A stretch of DNA of 64,000 nt. Source: Flaviflexus salsibiostraticola. GTDB lineage: Bacteria > Actinomycetota > Actinomycetes > Actinomycetales > Actinomycetaceae. Location of the stretch: assembly GCF_003952265.1 (NCBI RefSeq), contig NZ_CP034438.1, forward strand, positions 1 through 64,000, given 5' to 3'. The notes beneath the pieces are model-generated. The model worked only from the letters and a program-made list of their open reading frames with translations, made no database searches and was not told the DNA's origin. A program made the position numbers and the translations under genes. Below, piece after piece: positions 45,034-54,542 of this stretch (positions are counted from its first letter, which is position 1; each line of letters begins with the position of its first letter).

Positions 45034-45966
45034 TCAGGCAGTCTCCTCCAGCAGCGGGAAGTCGGGAAGGTCGGATCGCGCAATGAACTCGAATGCGGTC
45101 GCCGCGATCTGGAGGTCGAGGGCGCGGTCGGGCGTGGGAATGTACGTGAAGAGCTCCGAGGCGACGAGAAGGTAGGCCTCCTCCTCGAGCCGCTGGGCCG
45201 TCTCTGGGGAGGGCTGGTTGAGAAACCAGTCGGGGAGCGGCGCGAATGCCCGGCGGACGTCGGCTGTCCCGGACTGGAGGATGGCGGAGGTGTAGTCGTC
45301 GAAGGCGGCGATGCGGGTGAGGGCAGTGTCCGCCGAGTCGAGGTGGGGCGCTGCGGCCTCCAGCCACTGCCGTGCCGCATCGATCTCGATGAGGGTCTGC
45401 CCGGACGCGAGCTCGGCCACCTGCCCGGGGGAGAGGGTGTCTGCCGTCAGGCCGGCGGCGCCGGGCGCCTTGTCGGCGGACTCGTCGGCATCACTGTCCT
45501 GGGTGGCAGGTGCCGCCTCGTCGAGTGCGGCCTGCTGGCGAATGAGGATCGAGGCGTAGAGCGGAACATCAGCGGGCGGGGCAGCCTCCAGCGCGTCGAC
45601 GGTGGCGCCGATCGCCCGATCGAGAAGGACCGTCACATCGTCGGTGTCCGACGCCGGGGGCGGGGGGTTCGTGGCACCGTCGGGAGCGCCCTCGGGCCAC
45701 GGGACCCAGACGCCGCCGATCGCCTCCTCGTGGCTCCGTGCGAGGCGAGCAAGCTCGGCGCTGTCGCCCTCCGCCGCCTCGGCGACGAGCGCATAGGCGG
45801 AGGCGGCGTTCTGGCGTGCCTGCTCGGCGGCGCTCGGCGGCGCCGGAAGGGTCGGGCCCGAGTCGATCCGCACACCGGCGACGAGCATGGCGAGGATGAA
45901 GATGGCGGTGCCAATCGCTGCGGAGAGGAGGAAGACGGGGGTCGAGAGTCCGGCGCGACGAGTCAT
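45034..45966 (-). CDS. Hypothetical membrane-anchored protein upstream of rimP
   Basis: The 310-residue protein has one N-terminal hydrophobic helix (about 10-32) and a large, Ala- and acid-rich helical extracytoplasmic region with little similarity I can name. A low-complexity acidic linker (ATQDSDADESADKAPG) lies near 155-170. In several actinobacteria a DUF4439/ferritin-like protein sits at this place, divergent from rimP. The helical make-up here would fit, but the motif evidence is not enough to assign it. It is divergent from rimP with 118 bases between the starts. Confidence 0.65.
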   Translation of the reverse strand: MTRRAGLSTPVFLLSAAIGTAIFILAMLVAGVRIDSGPTLPAPPSAAEQARQNAASAYALVAEAAEGDSAELARLARSHEEAIGGVWVPWPEGAPDGATNPPPPASDTDDVTVLLDRAIGATVDALEAAPPADVPLYASILIRQQAALDEAAPATQDSDADESADKAPGAAGLTADTLSPGQVAELASGQTLIEIDAARQWLEAAAPHLDSADTALTRIAAFDDYTSAILQSGTADVRRAFAPLPDWFLNQPSPETAQRLEEEAYLLVASELFTYIPTPDRALDLQIAATAFEFIARSDLPDFPLLEETA

Positions 45967-46071
45967 GCCACCATAGTGCCACAGGGCTCTGACCGCCCCT
46001 GGTCGGCGTCACGGCCTCTATGAGCACCAGGTCGGTGCCGGTCGATGTCGGCCGGCCGCCGGGCCGCCAGG

Positions 46072-46077
46072 TACTCT
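46072..46077 (+). promoter_or_regulatory. -10 box of rimP, leaderless type
   Basis: TACTCT fits TANNNT and ends seven bases before the rimP ATG at 46085. It probably drives rimP-nusA. Confidence 0.55.
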
Positions 46078-46084
46078 GGTCCTC

Positions 46085-46534
46085 ATGAATGACGTGGAGA
46101 GACTCCAAGAATCGCTGGCGAGTGTCGTCGCCGGAGCAGGCCTTTACCTGGAGAAGGTTGAGCTGAAGCCCGCGGGCAGGCGCACGCTCCTGCGCGTGAC
46201 CGTCGATCTTGAGGACGGGCCGGGCGGAGTGGATTCCGATCAGATCGCGGCGGTCTCGCGCGACGTATCCCAGTTCCTCGACGAGAGCCCCGATGCGCCG
46301 GCGGGCCAGTATGTGCTCGAGGTGTCGACTCCGGGTGCGACGCGTGAGCTCAGCGAGTCGCGCCACTTCCGTCGCGCGCAGGGCAGGAAGGTCGTCATCA
46401 CCACTGCCGAGGGGGAGGTTTCCGGACGGCTCGAATCTGTCGAACCGGATAGACTGACCCTCAGCATCGGCGGGGCGGATCAGGAGATTGCACTCTCCGA
46501 CGTGATCCGCGCCCGCATGGACGTCGAACTATAG
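46085..46534 (+). CDS. rimP: Ribosome maturation factor RimP
   Basis: Needed for 30S subunit maturation. The 149-residue protein has GLYLEKVELKPAGRRTLLRVTVD, the conserved YVLEVSTPGATREL (family VSSPG-type turn) and a C-terminal SH3-like barrel. It opens the conserved rimP-nusA-ylxR-infB-rbfA-truB block; nusA starts eight bases after its stop. Confidence 0.93.
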   Translation: MNDVERLQESLASVVAGAGLYLEKVELKPAGRRTLLRVTVDLEDGPGGVDSDQIAAVSRDVSQFLDESPDAPAGQYVLEVSTPGATRELSESRHFRRAQGRKVVITTAEGEVSGRLESVEPDRLTLSIGGADQEIALSDVIRARMDVEL

Positions 46535-46542
46535 GAGCACCT

Positions 46543-47628
46543 GTGGATATTCAGATGAGCGAGCTGCGGATCGTCGAGGCCGAGCTCGGAATCAGTGTCG
46601 ACGTTCTCGTGGGAGCGATCGAGGACGCGCTCCTCCACGCCTACCACCGGGTCCCCGGCGCAATCGGCCAGGCCCGCGTCGAGCTCGACCGCGAGACCGG
46701 CAAGGCCACCGTGTGGGCCATGGAGCTCGATGACGACGGCGCTCCCGTCGGCGAGTTCGACGACACCCCGAACGACTTCGGCCGCATTGCCACCTCAACG
46801 GCCCGCAGCATCATCGCCCAGCGCCTGCGCGATGCGGAGGCGGACCGCGTCCTCGGTTCGTTCAAGGGCCGCCAGGGCACAGTCGTGTCCGGCGTCGTCC
46901 AGGCGAACCCGCCCCGGACCAACCCGGACGACGTCTTCGTCAGCGTCGGCGAGCACGAGGCTCTCCTTCGGAGGGACGAGCAGGTCCCGACCGAGCGCTT
47001 CCGCCACGGCGATCGGATCCGTGCCTACGTCCTCGACGTCTCAGTCGGGCAGCGGGGCGCCACGGTCCGGCTGTCGCGTACCCACCCGGACTTCGTGCGC
47101 CGCCTCTTCGAGCAGGAGGTCCCGGAGATCGAGGGCGGCGACGTCGAGATCGTCGCGCTCGCCCGTGAGGCCGGCCACCGGACGAAGCTCGCCGTGTGGA
47201 GCTCGGATGAATCGATCAACGCCAAGGGTGCCTGCATCGGCCACAATGGTCAGCGCGTCCGCGCGGTCATGGAGGAGCTCGGGGGAGAGAAGATCGACAT
47301 CGTCGACTATGACGATGACCCGGCCGCCTTCATCGCCGCGTCGCTCTCGCCCGCCCGCGTCACCCATGTCGACATCCTCAGCATGGATAACCGGCAGTCC
47401 CGCGCCGTCGTCCCTGACGACCAGGCCTCACTCGCGATCGGCAAGGAGGCTCAGAATGTCCGGCTCGCCGCGAAGCTGACCGGCTGGTCGATCGATATCC
47501 GCAAGGAGTCTGAGATCGCCGCCGCCCGCGCCGAGGCCGAGGTGCTTGCCGCGCAGCGGGCCGCCGAGCGCGCCGCCCTTGAGGCCGAGTCGGACGAGAG
47601 CGACGATCAGGACGAGCTCGAGGACTGA
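46543..47628 (+). CDS. nusA: Transcription termination/antitermination factor NusA
   Basis: RNA-polymerase-binding factor for pausing, termination and rRNA antitermination. The 361-residue protein has an N-terminal RNAP-binding domain (1-about 110), an S1 domain and two KH domains with GACIGHNGQRVRAVMEELGGEKIDIV in pieces and LAIGKEAQNVRLAAKLTGW. The short actinobacterial form lacks the acidic repeats of enterobacterial NusA but ends in an acidic tail (DESDDQDELED). The start is a GTG preceded by AGGAG. Confidence 0.95.
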   Translation: MDIQMSELRIVEAELGISVDVLVGAIEDALLHAYHRVPGAIGQARVELDRETGKATVWAMELDDDGAPVGEFDDTPNDFGRIATSTARSIIAQRLRDAEADRVLGSFKGRQGTVVSGVVQANPPRTNPDDVFVSVGEHEALLRRDEQVPTERFRHGDRIRAYVLDVSVGQRGATVRLSRTHPDFVRRLFEQEVPEIEGGDVEIVALAREAGHRTKLAVWSSDESINAKGACIGHNGQRVRAVMEELGGEKIDIVDYDDDPAAFIAASLSPARVTHVDILSMDNRQSRAVVPDDQASLAIGKEAQNVRLAAKLTGWSIDIRKESEIAAARAEAEVLAAQRAAERAALEAESDESDDQDELED

Positions 47629-47657
47629 GAGATCACCCACCCCGGTGCCACTTACTG

Positions 47658-47685
47658 TTGGCATCGGGGCGAGAGTTGATAGACT
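47658..47685 (+). promoter_or_regulatory. Possible promoter between nusA and ylxR
   Basis: TTGGCA (47658-47663), 16 bases, TAGACT (47680-47685): close to TTGACA/TANNNT. It would give a short leader before ylxR at 47712, so ylxR-infB may be transcribed apart from rimP-nusA as well as by read-through. Confidence 0.5.
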
Positions 47686-47711
47686 GTTGGGTGGTTTGCG
47701 CCGCCTAGCAG

Positions 47712-47990
47712 ATGGATGACGTGTTGACACATACGCCTCAGCGCACATGCATCGGCTGCCGGAAGCGCGAACCACGGTCCGCCCTGGTCCGCCTGGTCGC
47801 ACGTCAGCATTCCGCTGTCGTCGATCCTGATGGAGTTCTCCCGGGGCGAGGCGCGTGGCTGCATCGTCGCCGCGACTGCCTGGACCTTGCGATCAGGTCC
47901 CGAGCCTGTTCCCGTCATCTGCGCACCGCGATCACGGACACCTCGGATCTCGAATCCTGGTTCGACCACGGCTCAACCGGAGCCGGGTGA
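47712..47990 (+). CDS. ylxR: YlxR (DUF448) family RNA-binding protein
   Basis: The 92-residue protein has TCIGCRKREPRSALVRLV and the basic GVLPGRGAWLHRRRDCLDLAI, the two hallmarks of YlxR, a small putative nucleic-acid-binding protein between nusA and infB in most Gram-positive bacteria. The four Cys are not arranged as a clear zinc site. 118 bases separate it from infB. Confidence 0.9.
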   Translation: MDDVLTHTPQRTCIGCRKREPRSALVRLVARQHSAVVDPDGVLPGRGAWLHRRRDCLDLAIRSRACSRHLRTAITDTSDLESWFDHGSTGAG

Positions 47991-48108
47991 CAAGAAGCGA
48001 CGAAGAAAGCGGGTAGGAAGCCGATGGGCGCCCGATGAGTACCCAGCGATGAGCTGCCAGCAGTAACGGGTCTGTCGCACCTGCGCGGACCCCACAAGAA
48101 GGAGAAAT

Positions 48109-50958
48109 GTGGCAAAAGTCCGCGTCCACCAACTCGCCAAAGAGTTCGGGATCCAGAGCAAAGAGGTCCTCGCATACCTGTCGGAGGCCGGTGAATTCGT
48201 CAAGTCGGCATCGTCGACCCTCGAGCCCCCGGTCGAACGCCGGGCCCGCGAGCATTTCGCTGCGCTGACGAAGTCGACGGCAAAGACAACCCAGCAGGCC
48301 GACGCCCCGGCGCGCCCTGCCCCGAAGCCCGGCCCCAAGGCCGATAAGCCCGCTTCCGCGAAGCCTGCGTCGCCGCAGGCCCCGAAGCCGGGCCCCAAGC
48401 CGACTCCGAAGCCCGAGGCACCCGCCGCGGAGGCTCCGAAGCCGGCCGCACCCGAGGCGCCCGTCGCCCCGAAGCCGGCCGCCCCCGAGACGCCCGCAGC
48501 CGAGGCAAAGCCTGAGGCGCCGGCGCAGGAGGCCCCGAAGCCCGAGGCACCCAAGCCCACCCCGGCGTCGTCGGCGAAGCCCGGCCCGCCCGCACCCAAG
48601 CCCGGCCCGAAGCCCGGCGGAGCCCGCGGCCAGGGCCAGCGCACCGGCGGCAAGGGCGGTCCCCGCCCCGGCAACAACCCGTTCGCGCCCAACCAGGGCA
48701 TGCCCCGCCCCGGCGGCGGCAAGGGCGGTCCCCGCCCCGGCAACAACCCGTTCGCGCCCAACCAGGGCATGCCCCGCCCCGGCGGCGGCAAGAAGACCGA
48801 GGGTCAGGGCGCAGCGCGTCCCCGTCCCGGCGGCGCCAAGGGCGGTCCCCGCCCCTCGCCGGCCATGATGCCCAACCAGTCCGCGCTCGCCCAGCCCAAG
48901 GCCGGCGGTCGCGGCGGTCGCGGCGGAGCCCGCCCGGGTCAGACCCGTGGCCCCGGCACCGGCGCACCCGGAGCGGCTGCAGGAGGCGGCGCACCCGGCA
49001 GGGGCGGCCGTCCCATGCGCGGCGGCACCGCCGGCGCATTCGGTCGCGGCGGCGGCCGTGCAGGTCGTGGCCGCAAGTCGAAGCGCGCGAAGCGTCAAGA
49101 GTACGAGCAGCAGCATGCACCCATGGTCGGCGGCGTCCGCGTTCCCCGCGGCGACGGCTCGACCGTGATCCGTGTTCGTGCAGGTGCGTCTCTTGCGGAC
49201 TTCGCCGAGAAGATCAACGTCGACCCCGCGGCGCTGGTGACGGTCATGTTCTCCATGGGAGAGATGGTGACCGCGAACCAGTCGCTCGATGAGGATACGT
49301 TCCAGCTGCTCGGTGCTGAACTCGGCTACGACATCCAGATCCGGTCGGTTGAGGATGAGGATCGCGAGATCCTCGAGGCCTTCAACATCGACCTCGAGGC
49401 CGAAGAGGCCGCCGAGGGCGAAGACGATCTGGTGGCGCGTCCCCCGGTCGTCACGGTCATGGGCCACGTCGACCACGGCAAGACGAAGCTCCTCGACGCG
49501 ATCAGGAGCGACGACGTGGCGGGCGCGGAGGCCGGCGGCATCACCCAGCGCATCGGCGCCTACCAGGTGACGGTCGAGCATGACGGTCAGGACCGTGCGA
49601 TCACGTTCATCGATACCCCGGGTCACGAGGCGTTCACGCAGATGCGTGCCCGCGGCGCCGAGGTCACCGATATCGCGATCCTCGTCGTCGCGGCGAATGA
49701 CGGTGTCATGCCCCAGACGATCGAGGCGCTCAACCACGCCCAGGCGGCCGGTGTCCCGATCGTCGTCGCGGTCAACAAGATCGACGTCGAGGGAGCCTCC
49801 CCGGACAAGGTCCGCGGTCAGCTCACCGAGTACGGTCTTGTCGCCGAGGAGTACGGCGGCGACACGATGTTCGTCGACGTCTCCGCCAAGCAGCGCATCA
49901 ACATCGATGAGCTTCTCGAGGCGGTCCTCCTGACCGCCGACGCGGCTCTCGAGCTGACGGCGAACCCGAACAAGGCCGCGCGCGGCGTCGCCATTGAGGC
50001 GAAGCTCGATCCGGGCCGCGGCTCGGTCATCACCGCGCTCATCGAGTCCGGCACCCTCCGTGTCGGCGACGCCATCGTCGCGGGCTCCGCCCACGGCACG
50101 GTGCGAGCGCTGTTCGACGATCACGGTCTGCCCGTGGACGAGGCGGGCCCGTCCTTCCCCGTCCAGGTTCTCGGACTCCAGTCCGTCCCGAGCGCAGGCG
50201 ACAGCCTCCTTGTGGCGGAGGACTCGAGGCAGGCACGCCAGATCGCCGACAAGCGTGAGGCCGCCAGGCGTGCCGCGACGCTCGCGAAGCGCCGCAAGCG
50301 CATGTCGCTCGAGGACTTCAATGAGGCACTGCGCGCCGGCCAGGTCGAGACGCTCAACCTCATCATCAAGGGCGACTCCTCGGGCACCGTCGAGGCGCTC
50401 GAATCGTCCCTGCTCGAGCTCGAGGTCTCGGAAGAGGTCGCGCTCAACATCATCCACCGCGGCGTCGGTGCGATCACGCAGAACGACGTCAACCTCGCAA
50501 CGGTCGACTCGGCCGTCATCATCGGCTTCAACGTCCGCCCTGCGGAACGTGTCGCCGACTACGCCGATGCCGAGGGTGTCGAGATGAAGTTCTACTCCGT
50601 CATCTACGACGCGATCGACGATGTCGAGGCGGCTCTCAAGGGCATGCTCAAGCCGATCTACGAAGAGGTCGAGCTCGGCCGCGCGGAGATCCGCCAGATC
50701 TTCCGCTCCGGCAAGTTCGGCAACATCGCCGGTTCGATGGTCCTGTCCGGTGTCATCAAGCGCGGCACGAATGCCCGCCTGGTGCGCAACGGGGTCGTCG
50801 TCACCCCCAACCTCGAGATCGTCTCTCTCCGCCGCGAGAAGGACGACGTCACGGAGGTCCGCGAAGGCTTCGAGTGCGGTATCACGCTCGGCCACAAGGA
50901 CATCGCCGAGGGCGACATCATCGAGACATTCGAGATGCGGGAGAAGCCCCGCGACTAG
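48109..50958 (+). CDS. infB: Translation initiation factor IF-2
   Basis: GTPase that places fMet-tRNA on the 30S subunit. The 949-residue protein starts with GTG after AAGGAG. An N-terminal IF2N helix bundle ([20 protein letters not shown]) is followed by a Pro/Ala/Lys-rich and then Gly/Arg-rich linker (about 60-340) that includes a perfect tandem repeat. A second IF2N region follows, then the G domain with GHVDHGKT (about 452), DTPGHEAF and NKID, and domains II to IV. The long low-complexity linker is typical of actinobacterial IF-2. Confidence 0.96.
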   Translation: MAKVRVHQLAKEFGIQSKEVLAYLSEAGEFVKSASSTLEPPVERRAREHFAALTKSTAKTTQQADAPARPAPKPGPKADKPASAKPASPQAPKPGPKPTPKPEAPAAEAPKPAAPEAPVAPKPAAPETPAAEAKPEAPAQEAPKPEAPKPTPASSAKPGPPAPKPGPKPGGARGQGQRTGGKGGPRPGNNPFAPNQGMPRPGGGKGGPRPGNNPFAPNQGMPRPGGGKKTEGQGAARPRPGGAKGGPRPSPAMMPNQSALAQPKAGGRGGRGGARPGQTRGPGTGAPGAAAGGGAPGRGGRPMRGGTAGAFGRGGGRAGRGRKSKRAKRQEYEQQHAPMVGGVRVPRGDGSTVIRVRAGASLADFAEKINVDPAALVTVMFSMGEMVTANQSLDEDTFQLLGAELGYDIQIRSVEDEDREILEAFNIDLEAEEAAEGEDDLVARPPVVTVMGHVDHGKTKLLDAIRSDDVAGAEAGGITQRIGAYQVTVEHDGQDRAITFIDTPGHEAFTQMRARGAEVTDIAILVVAANDGVMPQTIEALNHAQAAGVPIVVAVNKIDVEGASPDKVRGQLTEYGLVAEEYGGDTMFVDVSAKQRINIDELLEAVLLTADAALELTANPNKAARGVAIEAKLDPGRGSVITALIESGTLRVGDAIVAGSAHGTVRALFDDHGLPVDEAGPSFPVQVLGLQSVPSAGDSLLVAEDSRQARQIADKREAARRAATLAKRRKRMSLEDFNEALRAGQVETLNLIIKGDSSGTVEALESSLLELEVSEEVALNIIHRGVGAITQNDVNLATVDSAVIIGFNVRPAERVADYADAEGVEMKFYSVIYDAIDDVEAALKGMLKPIYEEVELGRAEIRQIFRSGKFGNIAGSMVLSGVIKRGTNARLVRNGVVVTPNLEIVSLRREKDDVTEVREGFECGITLGHKDIAEGDIIETFEMREKPRD
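48652..48789 (+). repeat. Perfect 69-bp tandem duplication in infB
   Basis: Positions 48652-48720 and 48721-48789 are identical. Each encodes 23 residues from [13 protein letters not shown] to PRPGGG. DNA identity including third positions indicates a recent slippage or recombination event in the linker region; the frame is kept. Confidence 0.95.
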
Positions 50959-51012
50959 CAGCCGGCAGGTGGGGCCCCTCGGGGCCCCCCTGGCGGGGAA
51001 CAGGAAAGACAC

Positions 51013-51444
51013 ATGTCTGAAAGCCCTCGCGCCCGCAAGGTAGCCGATCGCATCCAAGAGATTGTGGCCGTCATGATCGACCGCAGGCTCAAGGACCCGC
51101 GCCTCGGCATGGTCACCGTCACCGACGTCCGCGTCACCGGTGACCTGCAGAGCGCCACGATCTTCTATACCGTCCTCGGCAGCGAGGAGGAGCTTCGCTC
51201 CTCAGGAGCTGCCCTCGAATCCGCCAAGGGCATGATCCGGTCCGAGGTGGGCAAGCAGCTCGGGCTGCGCCTCACCCCGACGATCTCGTTCATGGCCGAC
51301 GCCCTGCCGGTCACGGCACAGTCGATCGAGGATGCTCTCGTGGCCGCGCGCATGCGCGACTCGGAGCTCGCCCGGATCCGTGAAACCGCCGCACCGGCGG
51401 GTGACCCGGATCCGTACAAGAAGCCCGCGACCGACGACGAATGA
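51013..51444 (+). CDS. rbfA: Ribosome-binding factor A
   Basis: 30S maturation and cold-adaptation factor with a KH-like fold. The 143-residue protein has [37 protein letters not shown] and [12 protein letters not shown]. It follows infB after 54 bases and overlaps truB by four bases (ATGA). Confidence 0.95.
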   Translation: MSESPRARKVADRIQEIVAVMIDRRLKDPRLGMVTVTDVRVTGDLQSATIFYTVLGSEEELRSSGAALESAKGMIRSEVGKQLGLRLTPTISFMADALPVTAQSIEDALVAARMRDSELARIRETAAPAGDPDPYKKPATDDE

Positions 51445-52358
51445 TCGACGTTCCTCGCGGGATGTTCCCCGCCGAGTCGGGGATCATCGTCATCGACAAG
51501 CCCGCCGCCGTCACATCCCACGATGTGGTGGCGGCGGTCCGTCGTCTCGCCCAGACGAAGAAGGTCGGGCACGCCGGAACTCTCGACCCTGCGGCAACCG
51601 GAGTCCTCGTCCTCGGCATCGGGGCGGGCACGAAGCTCCTCACCTACCTCTCGGGGGCCGACAAGGACTACGAGTCGACCTTCCGTCTCGGCCAGGAGAC
51701 GGCAACCGAGGACGCCGAGGGTGAGATCCTCTCGACCCCCGGTATCGAGGCGAGCGATGAGGAGATCGACGCCGCGCTTGTATCGCTGACGGGGCAGATC
51801 TCTCAGGTGCCCTCTGCCTATTCGGCGAAGAAGATCGATGGCAGGCGTGCCTGCGACCTGGCTCGGGCAGGGGAGACGGTCGAGCTCAAGGCCGTCGACG
51901 TGACGATCGATCGACTGGTCCGCACGTCCCCCATCGTCCGCACCGACGGACTGGCCGACTTCGATGTCGCCGTCACCTGCTCGTCCGGCACCTACATCCG
52001 CGCCCTCGCCCGCCAGACGGGGCAGGCGCTCGGATCCATCGGCCACATCACCGCCCTGCGCCGCACCCGGGTGGGCGGCTTCCACGAGGCGGAGGCCCGC
52101 TCGCTCGATGAGCTCGCCGACGTCGTCCTCAGCGAGCCGCTGCCCGTCATCCCCATGGTCGAGGCTGCGCGGCGCGCGATGGCAACCGTCGACATCACGG
52201 CAGAGCAGGAGCAGGCGCTCCGATTCGGGCAGTTCATCGACATCGAGGCATCCGCGTACCCGGTTGCACTCATCCGCGGCGACGTGCTCGTCGCCATCGG
52301 CCGGAGGCGCGGCAACCAGGTCGGCCCTGCCGTCGTATTCGCTGCCCCCAGCGCCTGA
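51441..52358 (+). CDS. truB: tRNA pseudouridine(55) synthase
   Basis: Makes pseudouridine at position 55 in the T-loop of tRNA. The 305-residue protein has [17 protein letters not shown], the catalytic Asp in [35 protein letters not shown] and [15 protein letters not shown], plus a C-terminal extension as in other actinobacteria. ribF normally follows, but here about 2.2 kb carrying three other genes intervene. Confidence 0.95.
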   Translation: MIDVPRGMFPAESGIIVIDKPAAVTSHDVVAAVRRLAQTKKVGHAGTLDPAATGVLVLGIGAGTKLLTYLSGADKDYESTFRLGQETATEDAEGEILSTPGIEASDEEIDAALVSLTGQISQVPSAYSAKKIDGRRACDLARAGETVELKAVDVTIDRLVRTSPIVRTDGLADFDVAVTCSSGTYIRALARQTGQALGSIGHITALRRTRVGGFHEAEARSLDELADVVLSEPLPVIPMVEAARRAMATVDITAEQEQALRFGQFIDIEASAYPVALIRGDVLVAIGRRRGNQVGPAVVFAAPSA

Positions 52359-52372
52359 CCCTCGTACCGTGA

Positions 52373-52402
52373 GACTCCCTGCGCCGTCAGGCGCAGGGAG
52401 TC
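52373..52402 (+). terminator. truB terminator
   Basis: A perfect 13-bp stem, GACTCCCTGCGCC with its complement and a GTCA loop, lies 15 bases after the truB stop. Confidence 0.8.
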
Positions 52403-52500
52403 CCGGACCGACCATTCGGCTGTTCAACCCGCCCACGGCGCCGGTCGTGCTGTGCACAATGGAGGCCCAGCCATCGCACACGCCCGGGAGGGGTGCCTGT

Positions 52501-53661
52501 ATGCACCACATCATCGTCATCTCCGATTCCTTCAAGGGTGCCCTCACCTCGATCGAGGCTCACAGGGCGATTGCGGACGGCGTTCGCCGTGCGCTGCCCA
52601 CCGCCCGCATCAGTGAGATACCGGTGGCGGATGGCGGGGAGGGCACCGTCGCGGCCATGCTGGCGGCGGCCGGAGGAGAGTCCGTCACCGCGCGGGTATG
52701 CGGCGTATTCCCGGGCGACATGGTCACGGCCGACTACGGGGTCCTCCCCGGGGGTGCCGCGGTCGTCGAGATGGCGGCATGCGCGGGCCTGCCCCTCGCC
52801 GAAGGGCGGAAGGACACGGCCGAAGCGACGACCTATGGTGTGGGCGAATTGATCAAGCACGCGATCGCCCGCGGTTCGCGCCGCATCATCGTCGGCGCCG
52901 GTGGAAGCGCGACGACCGATCTCGGCTGCGGGGCCGCCGCCGCACTCGGCGTGAGGTTCCTCGACGCGGAGGGACGTGAGTTCGTGCCCGTCGGGGCGAC
53001 GCTGGCGGAGGTACAGCGTGTCGATGTGTCCGAGGCGCGACGTGCGCTTGCGGGCGTCGGCCTCACCGTCATGTGCGACATCGACAATCCGCTGACAGGC
53101 GCTCACGGAGCCGCGCATGTCTTCTCCCCGCAGAAGGGAGCGGATCCCGAGATGGTCGAGCGGTTGGATGCCGGGCTCGTCCACCTGGCCGGCGTCATCG
53201 CCTCCGATCTCGGCATCGACGTGGCCCACGTGCCGGGAGCCGGCGCCGCCGGCGGGCTCGCCGGCGGCCTCATGGCCTTCTGCGGCGCAGAGCTTGAACC
53301 CGGCATCGACACCGTCCTCGATGCCGTTGACTTCGCTGGAGTCCTCGCGGACGCCGACCTCGTTCTCACCGGAGAGGGTCAGATCGATGGGCAGTCCCTC
53401 TCGGGCAAGGTGCCGGTCGGGGTGGCCCGCTGGGTCGCCAGGCACCGGTCAGATCTACCTGTCATCGTCCTCACCGGATCGATCGGGGACGGCATCGAGG
53501 ACGTCTATGCCGAGGGCGTCACGGCCGCGTTCACTATTGGGCGCGGGCCCGAAACTCTCGAGAGCGCAATCGCGCACACGGCAGACAATCTCACCGCGGC
53601 GGCCTACAGCATCGCGCGGATGTTCGGGGTGATGACTCGCGGCGCGGCCGGAGCCCCTTAG
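52501..53661 (+). CDS. Glycerate kinase
   Basis: Phosphorylates D-glycerate (GarK/GlxK family). The 386-residue protein starts HHIIVISDSFKGALTS. It has PVADGGEGTVAAML, GVGELIKHAIARG, IVGAGGSATTDLGCGAAAALG, MCDIDNPLTGAHGAAHVFSPQKGA in pieces and VLTGEGQIDGQSLSGKVPVGVA, all characteristic. The ATG at 52501 is preceded by GGGAGGGG; an upstream ATG at 52459 would add 14 unconserved residues. Its stop overlaps the convergent DUF421 gene by four bases. It stands alone between terminators, so the pathway context is not given. Confidence 0.92.
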   Translation: MHHIIVISDSFKGALTSIEAHRAIADGVRRALPTARISEIPVADGGEGTVAAMLAAAGGESVTARVCGVFPGDMVTADYGVLPGGAAVVEMAACAGLPLAEGRKDTAEATTYGVGELIKHAIARGSRRIIVGAGGSATTDLGCGAAAALGVRFLDAEGREFVPVGATLAEVQRVDVSEARRALAGVGLTVMCDIDNPLTGAHGAAHVFSPQKGADPEMVERLDAGLVHLAGVIASDLGIDVAHVPGAGAAGGLAGGLMAFCGAELEPGIDTVLDAVDFAGVLADADLVLTGEGQIDGQSLSGKVPVGVARWVARHRSDLPVIVLTGSIGDGIEDVYAEGVTAAFTIGRGPETLESAIAHTADNLTAAAYSIARMFGVMTRGAAGAP

Positions 53662-54236
53662 ATCGTCCCCGCCTCCTCCGTCCAGCGCACCAGGTGCCGG
53701 GGAATCTGCTCCCGGCCGATGACATCGTCGATGAGGCCGTGGTCGATGAGGCAATCGCTGCGGAGCACAGAGATCGCCCCCGTGGGCTCGAGGATGACGG
53801 CTGAGATCTGGTCGATTGACTGGATCCCCGCCAGCCTCATCTTGGACTGCAGTTCGGCCCTCGTGATCCTCGTGCGCGACATCGCATCCTCCAACACCCG
53901 AGTGCCGGCGACGAGCAGGATCGGGCGGTTGTTGACGATCCGGGCCCCGCCCGAGTGGGCGAATACGCCGAGGGCTCCCTGAAGGATGAGGAGGGTGAGG
54001 AAGGCGATGACACCGGCCGTCAGGGTGGGACCGGGCCCCAGCGTCGCTCTGCCGACGATTGCTCCGAAGATGAGCGCGGCCGACATGTCGAAGCTTGTCA
54101 GCCCGGTGAACATGCGAGCCCCGATGATTCGGGATGCGACGAGGAAGAGAAGATACATGACCACGGTCGACAGCACGACAGCGAGGGCGCCTTCCGGGGT
54201 GATGAGGATCCAGTCGCGGATGATGTCAGTATTCAT
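53658..54236 (-). CDS. DUF421-family (YetF-like) membrane protein
   Basis: The 192-residue protein has three N-terminal hydrophobic helices (about 17-90) followed by a soluble domain with IVNNRPILLVAGTRVLEDAM, RITRAELQSKMRLAGI and AVILEPTGAISVL. This is the DUF421 layout known from YetF-type proteins. The function is unknown; relatives are linked to spore or envelope properties in Bacillus. The open frame extends to 54431, but the ATG at 54236 (NTDIIRDWILITPEG) starts the family homology and follows GGAGAG. Confidence 0.82.
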   Translation of the reverse strand: MNTDIIRDWILITPEGALAVVLSTVVMYLLFLVASRIIGARMFTGLTSFDMSAALIFGAIVGRATLGPGPTLTAGVIAFLTLLILQGALGVFAHSGGARIVNNRPILLVAGTRVLEDAMSRTRITRAELQSKMRLAGIQSIDQISAVILEPTGAISVLRSDCLIDHGLIDDVIGREQIPRHLVRWTEEAGTI

Positions 54237-54335
54237 CTCTCCACTCTGCCTCACGATCGTATGCAGATCGGGCGACACCGCCAGAATGAGGTCGAACCAT
54301 CGCCGGACGAATCCATCTCTCCAGAGCAGGTGCTT

Positions 54336-54341
54336 TAGACT
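54336..54341 (+). promoter_or_regulatory. -10 box before the Cys/Gly-rich peptide gene, leaderless type
   Basis: TAGACT fits TANNNT and ends six bases before the ATG at 54348. It would drive the peptide gene and ribF. Confidence 0.55.
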
Positions 54342-54347
54342 GTCACC

Positions 54348-54542
54348 ATGAGTGAAACCTGTGCATGTGGAAAGCGTGAAGTGCCGGCCACCGGCGGATG
54401 CGGCTGCGGCGGTCGTGGTCACGGAGGCCATGGTGGCGGCGGAGGCTGTGGCTGCGGTGGCGGCCGCGGCGTCACGGTCGATTCGAACATCAAGGACCGC
54501 TCGGAGGGCCGTCCCCAGCTCGGCCTTCGATCAGGCATCTGA
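54348..54542 (+). CDS. Tiny Cys/Gly/His-rich protein coupled to ribF
   Basis: The 64-residue product is not recognised. Residues 5-7 are CAC, two CGCGG clusters follow near 18 and 33, and between them lies a Gly/His tract (GRGHGGHGGGGG). The last 20 residues are ordinary and polar (VDSNIKDRSEGRPQLGLRSG). Six Cys and two His in CXC spacing suggest metal binding. Support for a real gene comes from the -10 box six bases ahead and a TGATG stop/start overlap with ribF. Alternatively it could be a leader peptide that tunes ribF translation. Confidence 0.65.
   Translation: MSETCACGKREVPATGGCGCGGRGHGGHGGGGGCGCGGGRGVTVDSNIKDRSEGRPQLGLRSGI

Noticed and set aside
47932..51057. 1041-residue open frame antisense to infB
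   Set aside because: High-GC shadow frame: it mirrors infB codons, is rich in repeated Gly/Arg/Ala words and crosses gene borders. infB has all IF-2 motifs.
54237..54347. FMN riboswitch upstream of ribF
   Set aside because: The 111-base gap has no RFN-element signature, and the first gene appears leaderless.
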